Assembly (NCBI GenBank): GCA_014529385.2
Contig: CM043952.1
Span: 153,449,057 to 153,513,056, forward strand
Source of the DNA: Adiantum capillus-veneris
Lineage: Eukaryota > Streptophyta > Polypodiopsida > Polypodiales > Pteridaceae
Length of the DNA stretch: 64,000 nucleotides
Direction of reading: 5' to 3'
Each line of letters begins with the position of its first letter. The first letter of the stretch is position 1. Below the pieces are notes generated by a model. That model was not told the DNA's origin. It did not search any database and saw nothing but the letters and a program-made list of their open reading frames with translations. Positions 1-10,988 of the stretch are shown in pieces. The position numbers were made by a program, and so were the translations under genes.

Positions 1-2061
1 ACGAATGGTACCTTGCGGGGTAATTTCACACACTCGATATGGTCCCTTACCAGCGTATTTCAATTTCTTCTTTTCATTACGTACCCCGTACATAAGAACT
101 TTATCAACAACCTTGATGTCTTTATCCTTTAAATGGCTATCAAACCACTTCTTTCTCCTATCCTTCTCCACTAGAGCATTTCGCACAGCTAATTGCCTCT
201 CTTCATCTAGCCTTTCCAGGATATATAATCGCTCCACTAAGGGGTTACCATCCCAACCTTCTTGAGAAGCTACTCGAAGACTAGGAATGACAAACTCCCA
301 TGGCATAACTGCTTCTTGGCCATACACCATCTTAAACGGTGTGCAATTAATAGCAACTTTATACGCAGTACGATAAGCCCATAAAGCTGATGTAAGCTTT
401 AGGTCCCAATCAGTGCGATGAGCCTCAACTGTCTTTGTCAAAATGGAGATGAGAGTTTTGTTGGTACTCTCAGCTTGGCCATTTGCTTGGGGATAATAGG
501 GTGTAGACTTGTGGTGAGATATCATGAAGTTTGATGTGAGTTCTTTTATTACTTCATTTATAAAATGAGTTCCATTGTCACTCACAAGTTCAAAGGGGCA
601 TCCAAAACGTGTGATAATGTTCTCAAAGAGGAACTTAGTTGTTGTTTTTGCATCCGCCTTTCGAGTTGCTTTTGCTTCAGCCCATTTGGTTACATAGTCG
701 GTAGCGACAATGATATATCGTGATTGCGTGTTACGTGCAACCGGACTAATCGCTCCTACAAAGTCTAAGCCCCACTTTTCAAATGGTTGGGTTACCTTGA
801 TGGGATGTAGAGGCATGCTATCACTTCTTTGTGGCTTCTTGAAGCGTTGGCATTCATCACATCCCTTTGCAAAAAGTGATGCATCCTTAAACAGAGTGGG
901 CCACCAATAGCCTGACTGTAAGATCTTTCGGGCAGTCAAGTTTCCTGAAAAGTGACCACTAGCTACGCCCATGTGTGCATCTTGTTGAATATATAAATAC
1001 TCATCCTCGCGGGCACAGCGTCTAAGAACATCATCTTTTCCTCTCTTATAGAGAGTTCCAGCTAGTAAGCAATATGGTTCGCATTCCTTGATTAATTTTC
1101 GAGCTATATCTTTTCGCAGTTCTTTGGGTGGAAAACCATTAACTTCACAAAACTCCCTTAGAAATTCTTTAAACGCAGTGTTTATTAATCGTTGGAATGT
1201 AGCAGGGGCATTCGTTAAGCCAAAAGCCATAACACGAAATGCAAACACTCCAAACTCTGTAATAAAAGCAGTTTTAGCTTGGTCCTCTAATGCAATTGTG
1301 ATTTGATTGTAACCAGAGTACCCATCTAAAAAGCTATAAGCTTCCTTGCCTGCAACTCTTTCAAGCACATGTTCTGAATATGGCAAGGGATAATGATCTC
1401 TCCTAGTGGCTGCATTAACTTTCTTGAGGTCCACGCACACTCTTAGTTTCCCATTCTTTTTTGGCACAATGACTACTGGAGAAACCCATTCTGAGTGCTC
1501 AATAGGGTATATGAATCCACATTGGATAAGTTTTTCAATCTCCTCTTGTACAATTTTGGCGTACTTAGGATTCATTGGATAGGGTCGTTGTTGGACGGGT
1601 TTAGCAGTGTTGATCATGGGAATTGTATGTTGCACCACAGAAGGTGGAACGCCCTTCATGTCATGATATGTCCAAGCAAAGATATCCTTGTATTCCTTGA
1701 GGAGCTCCTTAAGTACAGCCTCTTCAATTTCGGTAAGGTCTTGAGCAATAAAGACTGGTTTAGACTCCTCACCTGGTTCTGCTAATTCTATCTCTTTAAC
1801 TACCGCTAAACCATCATAGACTCCACTGCTTTCATTGGTAGGTATTCGTTGGGCCTTGGCATACACAACCTTTCGCTCCCCCGTGGTATAAGATTTAAAA
1901 TGTTCAGGAGCCGTATGTAAGTCAGCCAGCTCTTGTCCTGACGGAGACCTTTCTTTTAGTTCTGCCTCCTTTTGTTGTTGTGCTAACTCTCGGTTTTGAC
2001 GTCTTCTTATAGTTCGACTCAATTTCGGCTCTGTAACCTCCAATTGAGCGAGGTCAATGGG
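1..2061 (-). pseudogene. gypsy pol: partial RT joined to integrase, YxDD and RNase H missing
   Basis: The frame is open from the codon after the TGA at 2062 to the window edge, in the same frame as the gag-protease ORF. It encodes the N-terminal half of reverse transcriptase (VDLKKVNAATRRDHYPL near 1385-1435; FLDGYSGYNQI, holding the first catalytic Asp, near 1290-1340; FGLTNAPATFQR near 1190-1230). At about 1145 it passes directly into the segment normally found between RNase H and integrase. The YxDD box, RT thumb and the whole RNase H are absent. Integrase follows with the zinc-binding domain (CDECQ), the core D (KWGLDFVG), D (VSDNGTHF) and E (GQAESTNK), all present, then the start of the C-terminal domain. 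The join keeps the frame, so the truncated polyprotein could still be translated but could not reverse transcribe. Confidence 0.88.
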
Positions 2062-5000
2062 TCACGGGCTGCACCACATGACACTCTGGAGATGTTCACC
2101 CCAATTGTCTACTAGCTTTCGATGAGCATCACATGCCCCTAGATAGCTAAGCCATTCTGCATTAGATCTTTCCTTGTTTATCCTAGCTCTCACATTTGCT
2201 CGATATCGTCGTCTCTTATATGACCTTTGTTTCTTGTTAAGGTTTTGATTTTGGTAAATGTTTGAACTCGACTCGCTTGATAGGTCTTCGCTTGTATCTT
2301 CTTCACTCTCATATAAATTACCATAGATGGTCGTACTAGACCTTGAGTGTTCAGTTTCTATACTTGGCTCACTCGATGTTTCCTCAGGTTCTGAATCCAT
2401 TTCTCCCTGAGATTCCGTTTCTGATGTGTATTGGCCTGAAGCCTTTGAGGAATTATCGGTTTCACTCTCAGATAGGTGTGCCTCTTTCTTATCATCGGAT
2501 GTTACATGCGCTACACCTAACATGTTTACTGGTGCAATGTGTGGTATCTCTTCCCCATCTGGTGTTACCCAGGTTGTTCCTCTAGCTCCCCATGTATCTA
2601 TAGTTGCCGCTAGGTGTACCCAATCAACATTGTCTGACTCAGCCATTCCGGGTAGGATATCCATATAAGGAGAGTTCTCCCCAATATCCGTGTCTTCGTT
2701 ACACGTGTAACAATACTGTAATGGAGCTGAGTGAATTGTTGTGTCTGATCGATTATCAATGATGAATTTATTTCTTAGAGGATGCGTTCGACCACTTAAA
2801 AGATCAACTCGAATGACAGAGTCTTGGAACTGTAAGTAGACGTGGTTTTTGGACCAGTCATGCACCATTTTTGCTTCCCTCATGAATGGACGCCCTAAGA
2901 TCATCTCAAATGACATAGGATGCTTGGAAAAATCCATAACAATGAAAGTTTGCCTTACCTTGTGTCCCAAGACCTTGATTCTGAGATCCTTTAGCATTCC
3001 AATAGGCGTAACAATAGATCCATTAGCCATTTTTACCACTACTCTTGTGGCTTCAAGGTGAGGTCGCCCCATAGACTCCCAACAACTCTTTGTCACCATG
3101 CTGACTCCCGCACCACCGTCAAGGACCCCCTTTACAGTTAATCCTTTAGTAGTGATTGGTAGAGTAGCATTAGATTCATCACCTTCAAAGTATTGCCCCA
3201 ACTTGTTAACGGGTACTTCAATTACAGATTCATGTCCCGCTAGGTCAGATGGTGGTGCTAAATGTTCCTCATCATTCATTACCGAGTCAGGTTTGTTCAT
3301 ATGTGCAAACTGTGGTAATCCGGCCTGTAATTCTCCATTGAGGAAGGCTCGAAGAGCTGAGACTAGCTCGGGGTCTTTATATAGTTTGGACATGATGGTG
3401 GTTCTAACTTCTAAAGACATGAAATCCATCAATTTGGCAACATTTAATGGCATCTTGTGGGACGTAGGACCCTGACAAGAGAATGGTGAAGATGGAATCT
3501 CCACTTCCTCAAGGTGGTCGGGTATTCCCTCACCAAACATTCTCTCTAGTAGGAAAGGTGTGTGTCCACTTTCAGATGTCCTACCCTCACTCTCTTCCCG
3601 AATGATACTGGGTATAGCTAACGGCCTGTAGTTCTTGTGAGGTTGAACTTGTGTGGGAAACACTGTGTCCGACATCTGGATATGTTTGGGTTCAGGTTCT
3701 AATGTTCGTTGAGTTTCTTCCACCAAACCCCTCAGTTGTTGGACTCGTTCAATTTCCAATGTTGGGTTTGGATAGGTTCCAATCTTTCTCTTGCAATCCT
3801 CATTTTTCGTCTCTCGTGGCTTATCTTGGGGGTTCGCAACTGGGTGGTTTAACTTTGAATACTCTTTTGGTGCTCGTCGTAATTCCCTCTCGTGATCCTC
3901 CTCACTACCTTTTTCCTTTGTAGTAATAGTTTTGGTCTCCGTGGTCTCTATCGAATCTGAGTCATCCTCAGGGTCATTCATATACACGGGATCCTCTCCT
4001 GTCCCTATATTAGTCTTTGAACTAGGTTTTGAGCTAGAAGCATTAAGGGATTTCTTTCTTCGTGTTTTCTTCTTTCTCGCTCGGCCAATGGATGCAGCAT
4101 CTCTCTCTTCGAGGATGTAATTTTGATTTTGGAGCATCGACCGTGTGAGTGCATTCACTGGTGCTATTTTTATAGTTGGTGGTGTCCCATCAACAATCTC
4201 TATTATGTTCAATGGTGTGATTTTCGGTGCGTTTGGATTGTTAGGACACTGTGTGATCAAATGATCTATGCCACAACGATTACAAGTGAGTATTGGCATT
4301 GCCAATGCACTCCCTTGACTTGTTTGCATTAGTGCAACATTCTTTTGCATTCTAATGGGGCACTCAGCTACTCGATGTGGTCCACCACATTCGTAGCACT
4401 GAAGAGGTGGTCTCCTGGCAAAACTATTAATGTTTTGGCCTCTTGCTGCTAGCGCAGTAGCTTGATATACCGGTTTGATTTGTCCCCAATGGTCTTCCAT
4501 ATAGTACATGGGACACTCCTCAAGCATGTCGACTCCATAGGTGATACTAGAGTCTATGTCTTCTTCGCAATCTACATAAGTACTAGATGACTTGCAACCT
4601 ATTTGGTTCATAGGTGTAACTCTTGGATGAGGGGGTTGCGGTCCTAGCACTGGAGGTGGAAACGGTGTGGTTTGGACCACATTTTGGGTTCTAGGGACCA
4701 TGTGCTGTAATGGCAACTGTTGCTCCATGGGTGGGGTAGGCATCAATGCAGGAACTCGAGGTGAGTCTGCCCAAGCTATAGGCGGTCTATTTTCCATGAT
4801 GCGTTTAAGCATTAGGCAATCCTTCGCTTGATGGCCATACCTACCACACGCGTTACAAGTCCCGTTAAACTTTACTGTGAAAGTAGGGCATTCACTCGTA
4901 GTATGTGGGCCCAAGAAAATTGAGCACCATTTTTGCTCCCTTCTTGGATACATATGAGTGTTTTGTGGAGCACGATTACCCCTAAGGCTTTCTTGGATGG

Positions 5001-5331
5001 CCTTTGTGAGATATGCCAAAGTCATCTCAGATATCGTTTGCTCTTTCACGATTGGCTTTATCTTCATTGGCTCATGCCCTGATGCTTGCGAGCTACTAGA
5101 CTTCGGCTCGGTAGACACTCTTTCTCCTGCAATCATCAAATTATCCTCCAATTGGATTGCATTCATGGTGACTGCTTCCCAAGTAGTGATACCTCTAATG
5201 ACTAGGCCATTATAGATACTTTCATGTCGTAGTCCCCTAATGAATCTATCGAGCAATTGGTTGTTGTTGAATCGCTCGTTTGGATTGCATCGAGAATTCA
5301 ATTTCTTTAGGCGACTAATGAAGTCTCTCAC
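2062..5331 (-). pseudogene. gypsy gag C-terminal half plus aspartic protease (1089 codons)
   Basis: A long open frame. Near residues 160-173 is a zinc knuckle of form CX2CX4HX4C (CNACGRYGHQAKDC). Two further knuckles have the shorter CX2CX3HX4C spacing (CYECGGPHRVAEC and CNRCGIDHLITQC). A charged linker follows with a Lys/Arg cluster (RARKKKTRRKKS). A retropepsin-like domain comes next with LDGGAGVSMV at the active site and ILGRPF as the second conserved block; Asp-Gly-Gly in place of Asp-Ser/Thr-Gly is seen in several plant gypsy lineages. The C-terminus is Ser/Glu-rich. The listed start is a GTG inside the real gag: sequence upstream stays open and matches gag (CA) to about 5450, where a frameshift joins it to the next ORF. 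It ends at TGA 2062, which reads as a decayed CGA because the pol frame continues directly. Confidence 0.9.
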
Positions 5332-5408
5332 GGATTCACCTTCTTCTCGTTGGGCTTTCTGGAGCTGAGAGGCTACACCCCAAAGTACTCCCTCTTGTAT
5401 GTATTCTT

Positions 5409-6452
5409 TTAAGAACAGTCTCGTAAGAGTAGAGTAGATCGTTTCTCTTCTACTCTTAAGGTTCTATACCAATCTCCAGCCTTTCCGCTTAGGGTCAAAC
5501 TCAAAGCCTTATACTTATGTAGCTCATTGTGCTCTTCCAAGGAATTGCACACATGTTCAAAGACTTCCATATGCTTTCTAGCATCTCCGTCTCCACTGAA
5601 TTTCTGTGTGAGCTTAGCTACTTGAACTGCCTTGCTCCTAGGCTCTCTATCAGGTGCACTACGCATGTTTTCCGCAATAGAGTGATCGATAGTTTGAGCA
5701 AATGCTGCCAAATCTCCTATTTGAGTAGGTATAATGGGTGTATGTGCTCCTGGAACCACATGTGAGATGGGAGTTGGCCTTGGCCTTGGCATACGCGCGG
5801 CTCTTGGGTCCCAAATTTTGTATGGTGGTGTACCAGACGATGGTCCAAAGTTTACAGGCGTGGCCCTAGGCATAGGGGGTGCCTGATATGGCATGTTATT
5901 ATTAAATGGCATGGCTCCACTTGTATAAGAGCTTGGATAATTCCATTGTGGATTGTAAGCTCTTGGAATAATCGGAGGTGTAGGAGCTACATGAGGATGA
6001 GGTACGACAGGTGCACAGGATTGATACATACATGTAGGTATAGTTGGGGGCACTATGCTACTAGGCATCGACGCAATGTTAACAAATGAACTCCATGGTG
6101 TACTTCTTGTCATGCTCACCACTGGGATATGCATGGTAGCTGTAGTGTCATTAAGAGAAAGATGAGCTAGATCTGGGAAGGTAAAGCTGCCACTTGTGGG
6201 CTCAGATTGTACTGAGGCTCTTGGCGAAACAACATATGGAGGATGAATGGGGCTCACTGAGGGAGTCTCCATTTGTGATAGGGTTGGTTGGTTGGCCTTT
6301 CCCGTATCCAAGAATCTCATTAGGCCTGTTGAAGGCATGTTGATCCTTGTGTTCTGTCTTTCTAACTCGACAATCCTAGGGAGGACATCACAGACTTTCT
6401 GTTGTTGCTCATCTATGCTAGTAGCACCCGATGTGGATTGTAGAACATCTAA
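5409..6452 (-). pseudogene. gypsy gag, capsid N-terminal part
   Basis: The middle piece of the same gag. It is open from the TGA at 6453, although the first Met is at 6338. A Pro/Ala/Thr-rich linker is followed by the start of the retrotransposon-gag capsid fold (VQVAKLTQKFSGDGDARKHM, then LSGKAGDWYRTL near the end). The family consensus after GDWYRTL continues in another frame at about 5440-5460 (YSTLTRLFLKEYIQEG), so a short indel there splits gag; the last dozen residues of this ORF are out of frame. Together with the pieces on either side it forms one gag-protease polyprotein. Confidence 0.85.
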
Positions 6453-7292
6453 TCAGCCCACATGATAGGTGTGTCCTGTGTACCGATCAGTTAAAGCTTC
6501 TGCTTGTAGGTCATACTCCCAATTTTCGTTTAGGAATATCCCATCTAGGCCTGGCATGCTGGAGTTTTCCCTTGAAGTGGAAGCATTATTGCTCCCCATA
6601 GCTTGCCCCTCGGTGACTGCTACCTTGGGAGCACTCGGTTGCTCGGCTGGCATGATTGTTGTCATAGGAGCCTTTGCTTTCAGGGCTCGACTTTGTTCTA
6701 GCCTTCGTAGGTTCTCAATTTCCCTCTCCCTTGTTGCTTGCATATAGCGTTCGATCTCTTGTACTTCGGCAAGACTCCTACCATCGGGTAGTAAAACCTC
6801 AGAGGGAGATAGTCCTAAAGGATCAGAAGATGCAGTGGATGGAACATTCACATGCACACTCTCAAGAAGCATAGGGTCCATTTTAGGCATGAATGACGAA
6901 TTTACTTCCCCACTCCCTTCATTTATTTCATTAACCGCATGTTCGGAGCGAGTAGCTCTACTAAGGGTCTCTTTTAAGCGGCTAAACACGCTGGACCCGG
7001 GCCGTGGGCCCATGGCATGCATGTCTTGACTTGAACTATCAGGGTTTGGTGTAGGATACCCCTCCATGACTTCATAGTCAGAGGAAGAATCACTAGACGC
7101 GATATGAGGATCTTGGGTCGCGCTACCTTGAGTCCCGGCCGAAGGTCCAGAACCTAGGGTGGAGGAATAATGGGTACCCGCGTAAATGGAGGCACTACCA
7201 ATATGCTCGTGCTCTAACACTCGTCCAGAGCGTAGGTTCATATGACTTGGATCCCCTAGAAGTGTCAGTGAGGGCCCGTGAAGGCTGCTCAC
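6453..7292 (-). pseudogene. gypsy gag N-terminal extension (279 codons)
   Basis: The first open frame after the PBS. The Met at 7292 is the most upstream start; a second Met at residue 18 precedes LRSGR, a motif common near the N-terminus of plant gypsy Gag. The body is acidic, Ser-rich and without a recognisable fold, with a short helical stretch (EVQEIERYMQATREREIENL). The stop at 6453 is TGA, and the frame continues without interruption into the next gag ORF, so the stop is best read as CGA changed to TGA. I infer that this is the N-terminus of the same polyprotein. Confidence 0.75.
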
Positions 7293-8241
7293 CTAGTAAT
7301 TTTGGGTGTTTTGCAACCCAAGTCTTTTCTTATTTATTTATTTTTTGATTTTTTGGTCCTTTTTTTCTGACCCAGCTATAGAATAGAACGTATGATAGCT
7401 CAAAACGAGCGTCTCGGTCAGAGGGACATGCCGTGCTTTACAGCCCTCCGTTTGGTCACTTTATGCCCTCGGAATCCCTAAAACCGTCAATTTCTAGTAG
7501 GGAACTAGGCCCAAATTAGAAAGTCTAAGGGTGCAAGTGGGAAGAGAAGGGAGGAGAGTGGAGGACTTGCCCCACATGCTCTCATTCCCTCTTGAGGGGG
7601 TAGGGTATATATATAAGAGTGAGTCTAGGCCTGGGCAACCGATCCCGATCAAAATTTTAGTGTAGCCCCCTAGTCACTCACGCTTAATTATTTTTGGTTT
7701 TTTTTTAATTTATTTTTTTAATTTTATTTTTTTTTTAAATTTTTAATTTTTTTGGGGCGACGACCGCGCGCGGTTTTGGTGACCCTTTCTTGGCCACACA
7801 CACTGTCACAGACAGCTCACTACCTTATCTACTTACTAACAGTGCTGCTAACCACTAACTAATCTACTAACTAATCTGTTAACTGCTTACTGACAGTGAG
7901 CTAACTGTCCACCTACTTCCTCTCTCACTACCTTACTGTGCAAAGACTGTGTGCAGGCAAACCTTGACAGAAAATTGTGTACAGACTGTGTGCAAGAAGA
8001 AATTGCTAACTGCCTTCCTACTTATTCATTCACTGCAAACAAGCTAACGACTACTAATTGTGCAAAGACTGTGTGCAAACAGAAAACACAACATTATGCA
8101 GAAATCACAGAACTAGCAGACAATACAGAAATTAACAACTTGCAGAAAAACAACTCATTCCTCTTCCTCTTCCTCTTCTTTCCTACTACAAACAACTCAT
8201 AGGAGAAGCACAAAGTGCCTCTTGGGCTTAGTGCAGGGCGA
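7293..8241 (-). other. G1 5' leader, no gene seen
   Basis: This is the transcribed leader between PBS and gag. On the plus strand it holds T-rich tracts (7680-7755), a stretch of repeated CTAACT-like words (7830-7920), a second stretch of GTGCAAAGACTGTGTGC-like repeats (7937-8080) and a CTCTTC run before the PBS. Short ORFs here look accidental. Confidence 0.6.
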
Positions 8242-8260
8242 TTCCCCGGCAACGGCGCCA
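8242..8260 (-). promoter_or_regulatory. primer-binding site of G1, tRNA-Asp type
   Basis: The plus strand reads TTCCCCGGCAACGGCGCCA, the 3' end of plant tRNA-Asp including CCA. The minus strand (TGGCGCCGTTGCCGGGGAA) is therefore complementary to the tRNA, as in several plant Ty3/gypsy lineages. It sits four bases from the LTR end at 8265, the expected distance. Confidence 0.93.
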
Positions 8261-8264
8261 AAAA

Positions 8265-8507
8265 TGTGCGCTCCTTGCCGCACTGTCGAAGCAAGGGACT
8301 TGCTGATACACCGTGTACGAGCCACAAATGGCTCCAAGCACACAACAAGACTAATCTAGCAAGCTTAAGAGAGCAAAGGGTGTGTCACTCACCGCTCTAC
8401 GCTCGCCTTCGTGGTGGATTCCTCGCCGCGATGAAGAAGAAGCTGCAGTCGTGCCGCGCTCAACCGCTTCGCCGTCGTCGTGCCTTCGTAATGCTCGATC
8501 GCACACA

Positions 8508-8542
<35 letters not shown>

Positions 8543-8865
8543 ACATACACACACACACAAACAAGGAGGTGAAGAAGAAGAAGATGGAGATGGAGATGGA
8601 GCAAGAGCACTCTTCTATTGCACAAATGAGAGAATGAGTGAATTTTAGGTTTAGTTGGCTTTTATATGAGCTCACCTCATTCACACTTGGGCGCCCATGC
8701 TTAGCCAACTAATCCCTAGAATGTCCCAGTTAGAGTGCGCCTCTCATCGGCGATCACTCTTACCCTTTTCCTATTGGTCCGACAAGCCCGGTACCCGACT
8801 CTACCAAATACATAATACACGTCCGTTGTAGGTGATGGGGTGTCCGTGAGCCGTGAGGGTTAACA
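8265..8865 (-). repeat. 5' LTR of G1 (601 bp)
   Basis: On the minus strand it runs from TGTTAACCC (8865) to GCGCACA (8265), so it has TG...CA ends and abuts the PBS. It contains a TATA box and, in the transcribed part, a (CT)n tract followed by CA repeats (about 8510-8562). The partner 3' LTR is not in the window, so borders rest on the PBS at one end and the break in the copia pol frame at the other. Confidence 0.85.
8659..8669 (-). promoter_or_regulatory. TATA box of the G1 LTR
   Basis: The minus strand reads CATATAAAAGCC inside the LTR, about 200 bp from the LTR start. It fits a plant Pol II TATA element that would start G1 transcription leftwards. Confidence 0.5.
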
Positions 8866-10988
8866 CCCATCTCACCAGAATTACCATAGCCTAGAAAGAT
8901 GCACTTTCTACTCTTTGGCTCAAGTTTGTTCCTAAATTCCTTTGGAACGTGAGTATATGCCTCACAGCCAAAGACTCTGAGATGCTTGTATGAGGGCATT
9001 TTGCCTGACCATACCATCTCTGGCACTGAATCCTTCTGCAAAACCTTGCTAGGAGATCTATTTACAAGATGAACAGCTGTTGATACAGCTTCAGCCCAAA
9101 ACCCATTTGGCAGTTGTGCATTAGACAACATACTTCTGACCTTCTCTTGTATGGTCCTATTCATCCTCTCAGCAACACCATTTTGAGGAGGATTGTAAGG
9201 AGTAGTAAGTTCACGTTTTATACCTTTTGACTCACAAAAGTCCTGAAAGGCCTTTGAAACATACTCTCCACCATTGTCAGTGCGTAAGCATTTAAGCTTC
9301 TTGCCACTCTGATTCTCCACAAGTGTCACAAACGTTTTGAAAACACTAAACGCTTCATCCTTGTGCTTGAGAAAGTAAACCCATACTTTCCTCGAGTAAT
9401 CATCTATAAATGTCATAAAGTAAGAAGCTCCCCCTAGAGATAGGTTAGGCATAGGTCCACACAAATCACTATGAACAAGTGCCAACTGTGTATCTCTTCT
9501 ACTGCTTCTATGCTTATGTGGCTGCTGTGTTTGCTTACCATACAGACAGTGTTCACAGAATTCAAAATCATTAAATGAAAATCCAGGAAAATAACCAGAA
9601 CGAGACAAGATTTCCATTCCCTTCTTGGACATATGTCCTAACCGGCTATGCCACAAAGAAACGTTCGGCTGCTCGGTTACATTGATTACATTTTTAGAGA
9701 CATTTGATACATAAATAATGTAAAGTCCTCCAGAATTTACTCCATGTGCTACTGTCATAGAACCCTTGGATATCTTCCACATGTTCTGTCCAAAAGTGGT
9801 GACGTAGCCAACATCATCAAGTAAACCTGTGTTGATCAAGCTCTTTGTAATTGCGGGAACATGTCTCACATTCTTCAACGTGAAAGAAGAGCCATTCTGA
9901 AACTTCAATTGAACATCTCCAACACCTAAGATCTCACATGTCTGCCCATTGCCTAGCCGAACATGATCTTTAGTGGTCACATAAGAGGTAAACCACTCCT
10001 TGTTTGGAGACACATGAAGCGATGCCCCTGAGTCTATAATCCAGTCACTCAGTGCATTTCCATCAGATGCTGTAAGAAGAGCTGAGTCCATTGTATTCTT
10101 CAAGAAATAGATGTTTCCTAACACTAGACTGTCATCCTCTGCAACAGTGTTTGTCACATTTATTTCTTGAATCTTCATTGAGGAATTGTTCTTCTCACCA
10201 TGGTCTTCAGCTTTCTCTTTGCCTTTTTCTGCTTTCCATTCTCTGCAGTCTCTTTTCATGTGACCCTTCTTGCCACAATGGTAGCATTCTATGTAACTCT
10301 TGCCTTTAGCATTGCGGGACTTGCTACGAGACTGATTCCTCTTTCCACCTTTGTACTTTTCTTTGGTCCTTCCCCTGACAACTAAGGCTGTTCCTTTGCC
10401 TTTGTCCATTGTCTTTCTATTGGTTTCTTCAGTAAGAAGACTTCCTTCTACACCTGATATGTTCAAACCATCTGGAGGTGCAGAATTACTCAAAGCTGTG
10501 CGAAAAGTGTCCCAACTTTCCGGCAATGTGATCAACAGGAACATAGCTCTAACAGGTTCATCAAACTTGACACCTTGAGCTGACAACTGACTATAGATTG
10601 TGTTGAATTCATTCAGATGATTGGACATAGGTGTCCCTTCTTTCATCTTCAAGTCAACAAGCTTCTTAAGCCAGTATACCTGTGAAGCTGCACTCTGCTT
10701 CTCATAAAGATCACTCAGCTTTAACCATGCTTGATAAGCCGACATCTCGTCTGCTACATTGAAGTAAACGCTTTCAGCCAAAGTCAGCATAATGGTAGAA
10801 AGTGCCAATTCATCCATTTCGCTCCATTCATCTTCGTCCATATCTTCTGGTTTTATCCCCTTGAGCTTTATAGGTTTTATCTGCTTCTTTTGTACCAACA
10901 CGTGCCAAATCTGCTTCTTCCACAATGGGAAATTGGTTCCATCCAGCTTCTTGATATTGTAAAGAGCAGTGTCCTGTGATCCAGCCAT
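8866..10988 (-). CDS. copia gag-protease-integrase polyprotein, 3' truncated by G1
   Basis: Met at 10988 opens MAGSQDTALYNIKKLDGTNF, a typical copia Gag start. The order is the Gag capsid region (residues 1-170), a Lys-rich linker, a zinc knuckle CYHCGKKGHMKRDC (about 235), protease DWIIDSGASLHVS (about 318, active-site DSG intact), the GAG-pre-integrase zinc region (HSRLGHMS...CEHCLYGK, about 450-490), then the integrase core with D (HSDLCGPM), D (RTDNGGEY) and E (NGVAERMNR), all present. The family continues at KCIFLGYGNSGEMG, after which the frame enters G1 LTR sequence and loses similarity; codons left of 8866 are not copia. There are no stops or frameshifts over about 700 codons, so the element was young when hit. 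Confidence 0.93.

Larger units (their letters stand above)
1..8865 (-). mobile_element. Ty3/gypsy LTR retrotransposon G1, 3' part outside window
   Basis: Reading leftwards, the order is 5' LTR (8265-8865), a tRNA-Asp PBS (8242-8260), an untranslated leader, gag with zinc knuckles, an aspartic protease, a reverse-transcriptase segment and an integrase that runs off the window. This order (integrase after RT) defines Ty3/gypsy. The right border is sharp: on the minus strand the LTR begins TGTTAACCC just where the copia pol frame stops matching its family, so G1 is inserted in the copia element. Coding parts carry two in-frame TGA codons, one frameshift and one in-frame pol deletion, so this copy is not autonomous, although decay is light. 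Confidence 0.93.

Noticed and set aside
2343-4332. Several 60-125 codon plus-strand ORFs
   Set aside because: Antisense shadows of the G1 gag-protease frame.
8242-8260. tRNA-Asp-like sequence as a possible tRNA gene
   Set aside because: Only the 3' end of the tRNA is present and it abuts an LTR, so it is a primer-binding site.
8094-8637. ORFs across the G1 PBS and LTR on both strands
   Set aside because: They overlap the PBS, LTR end and CT tract, and have no coding features.
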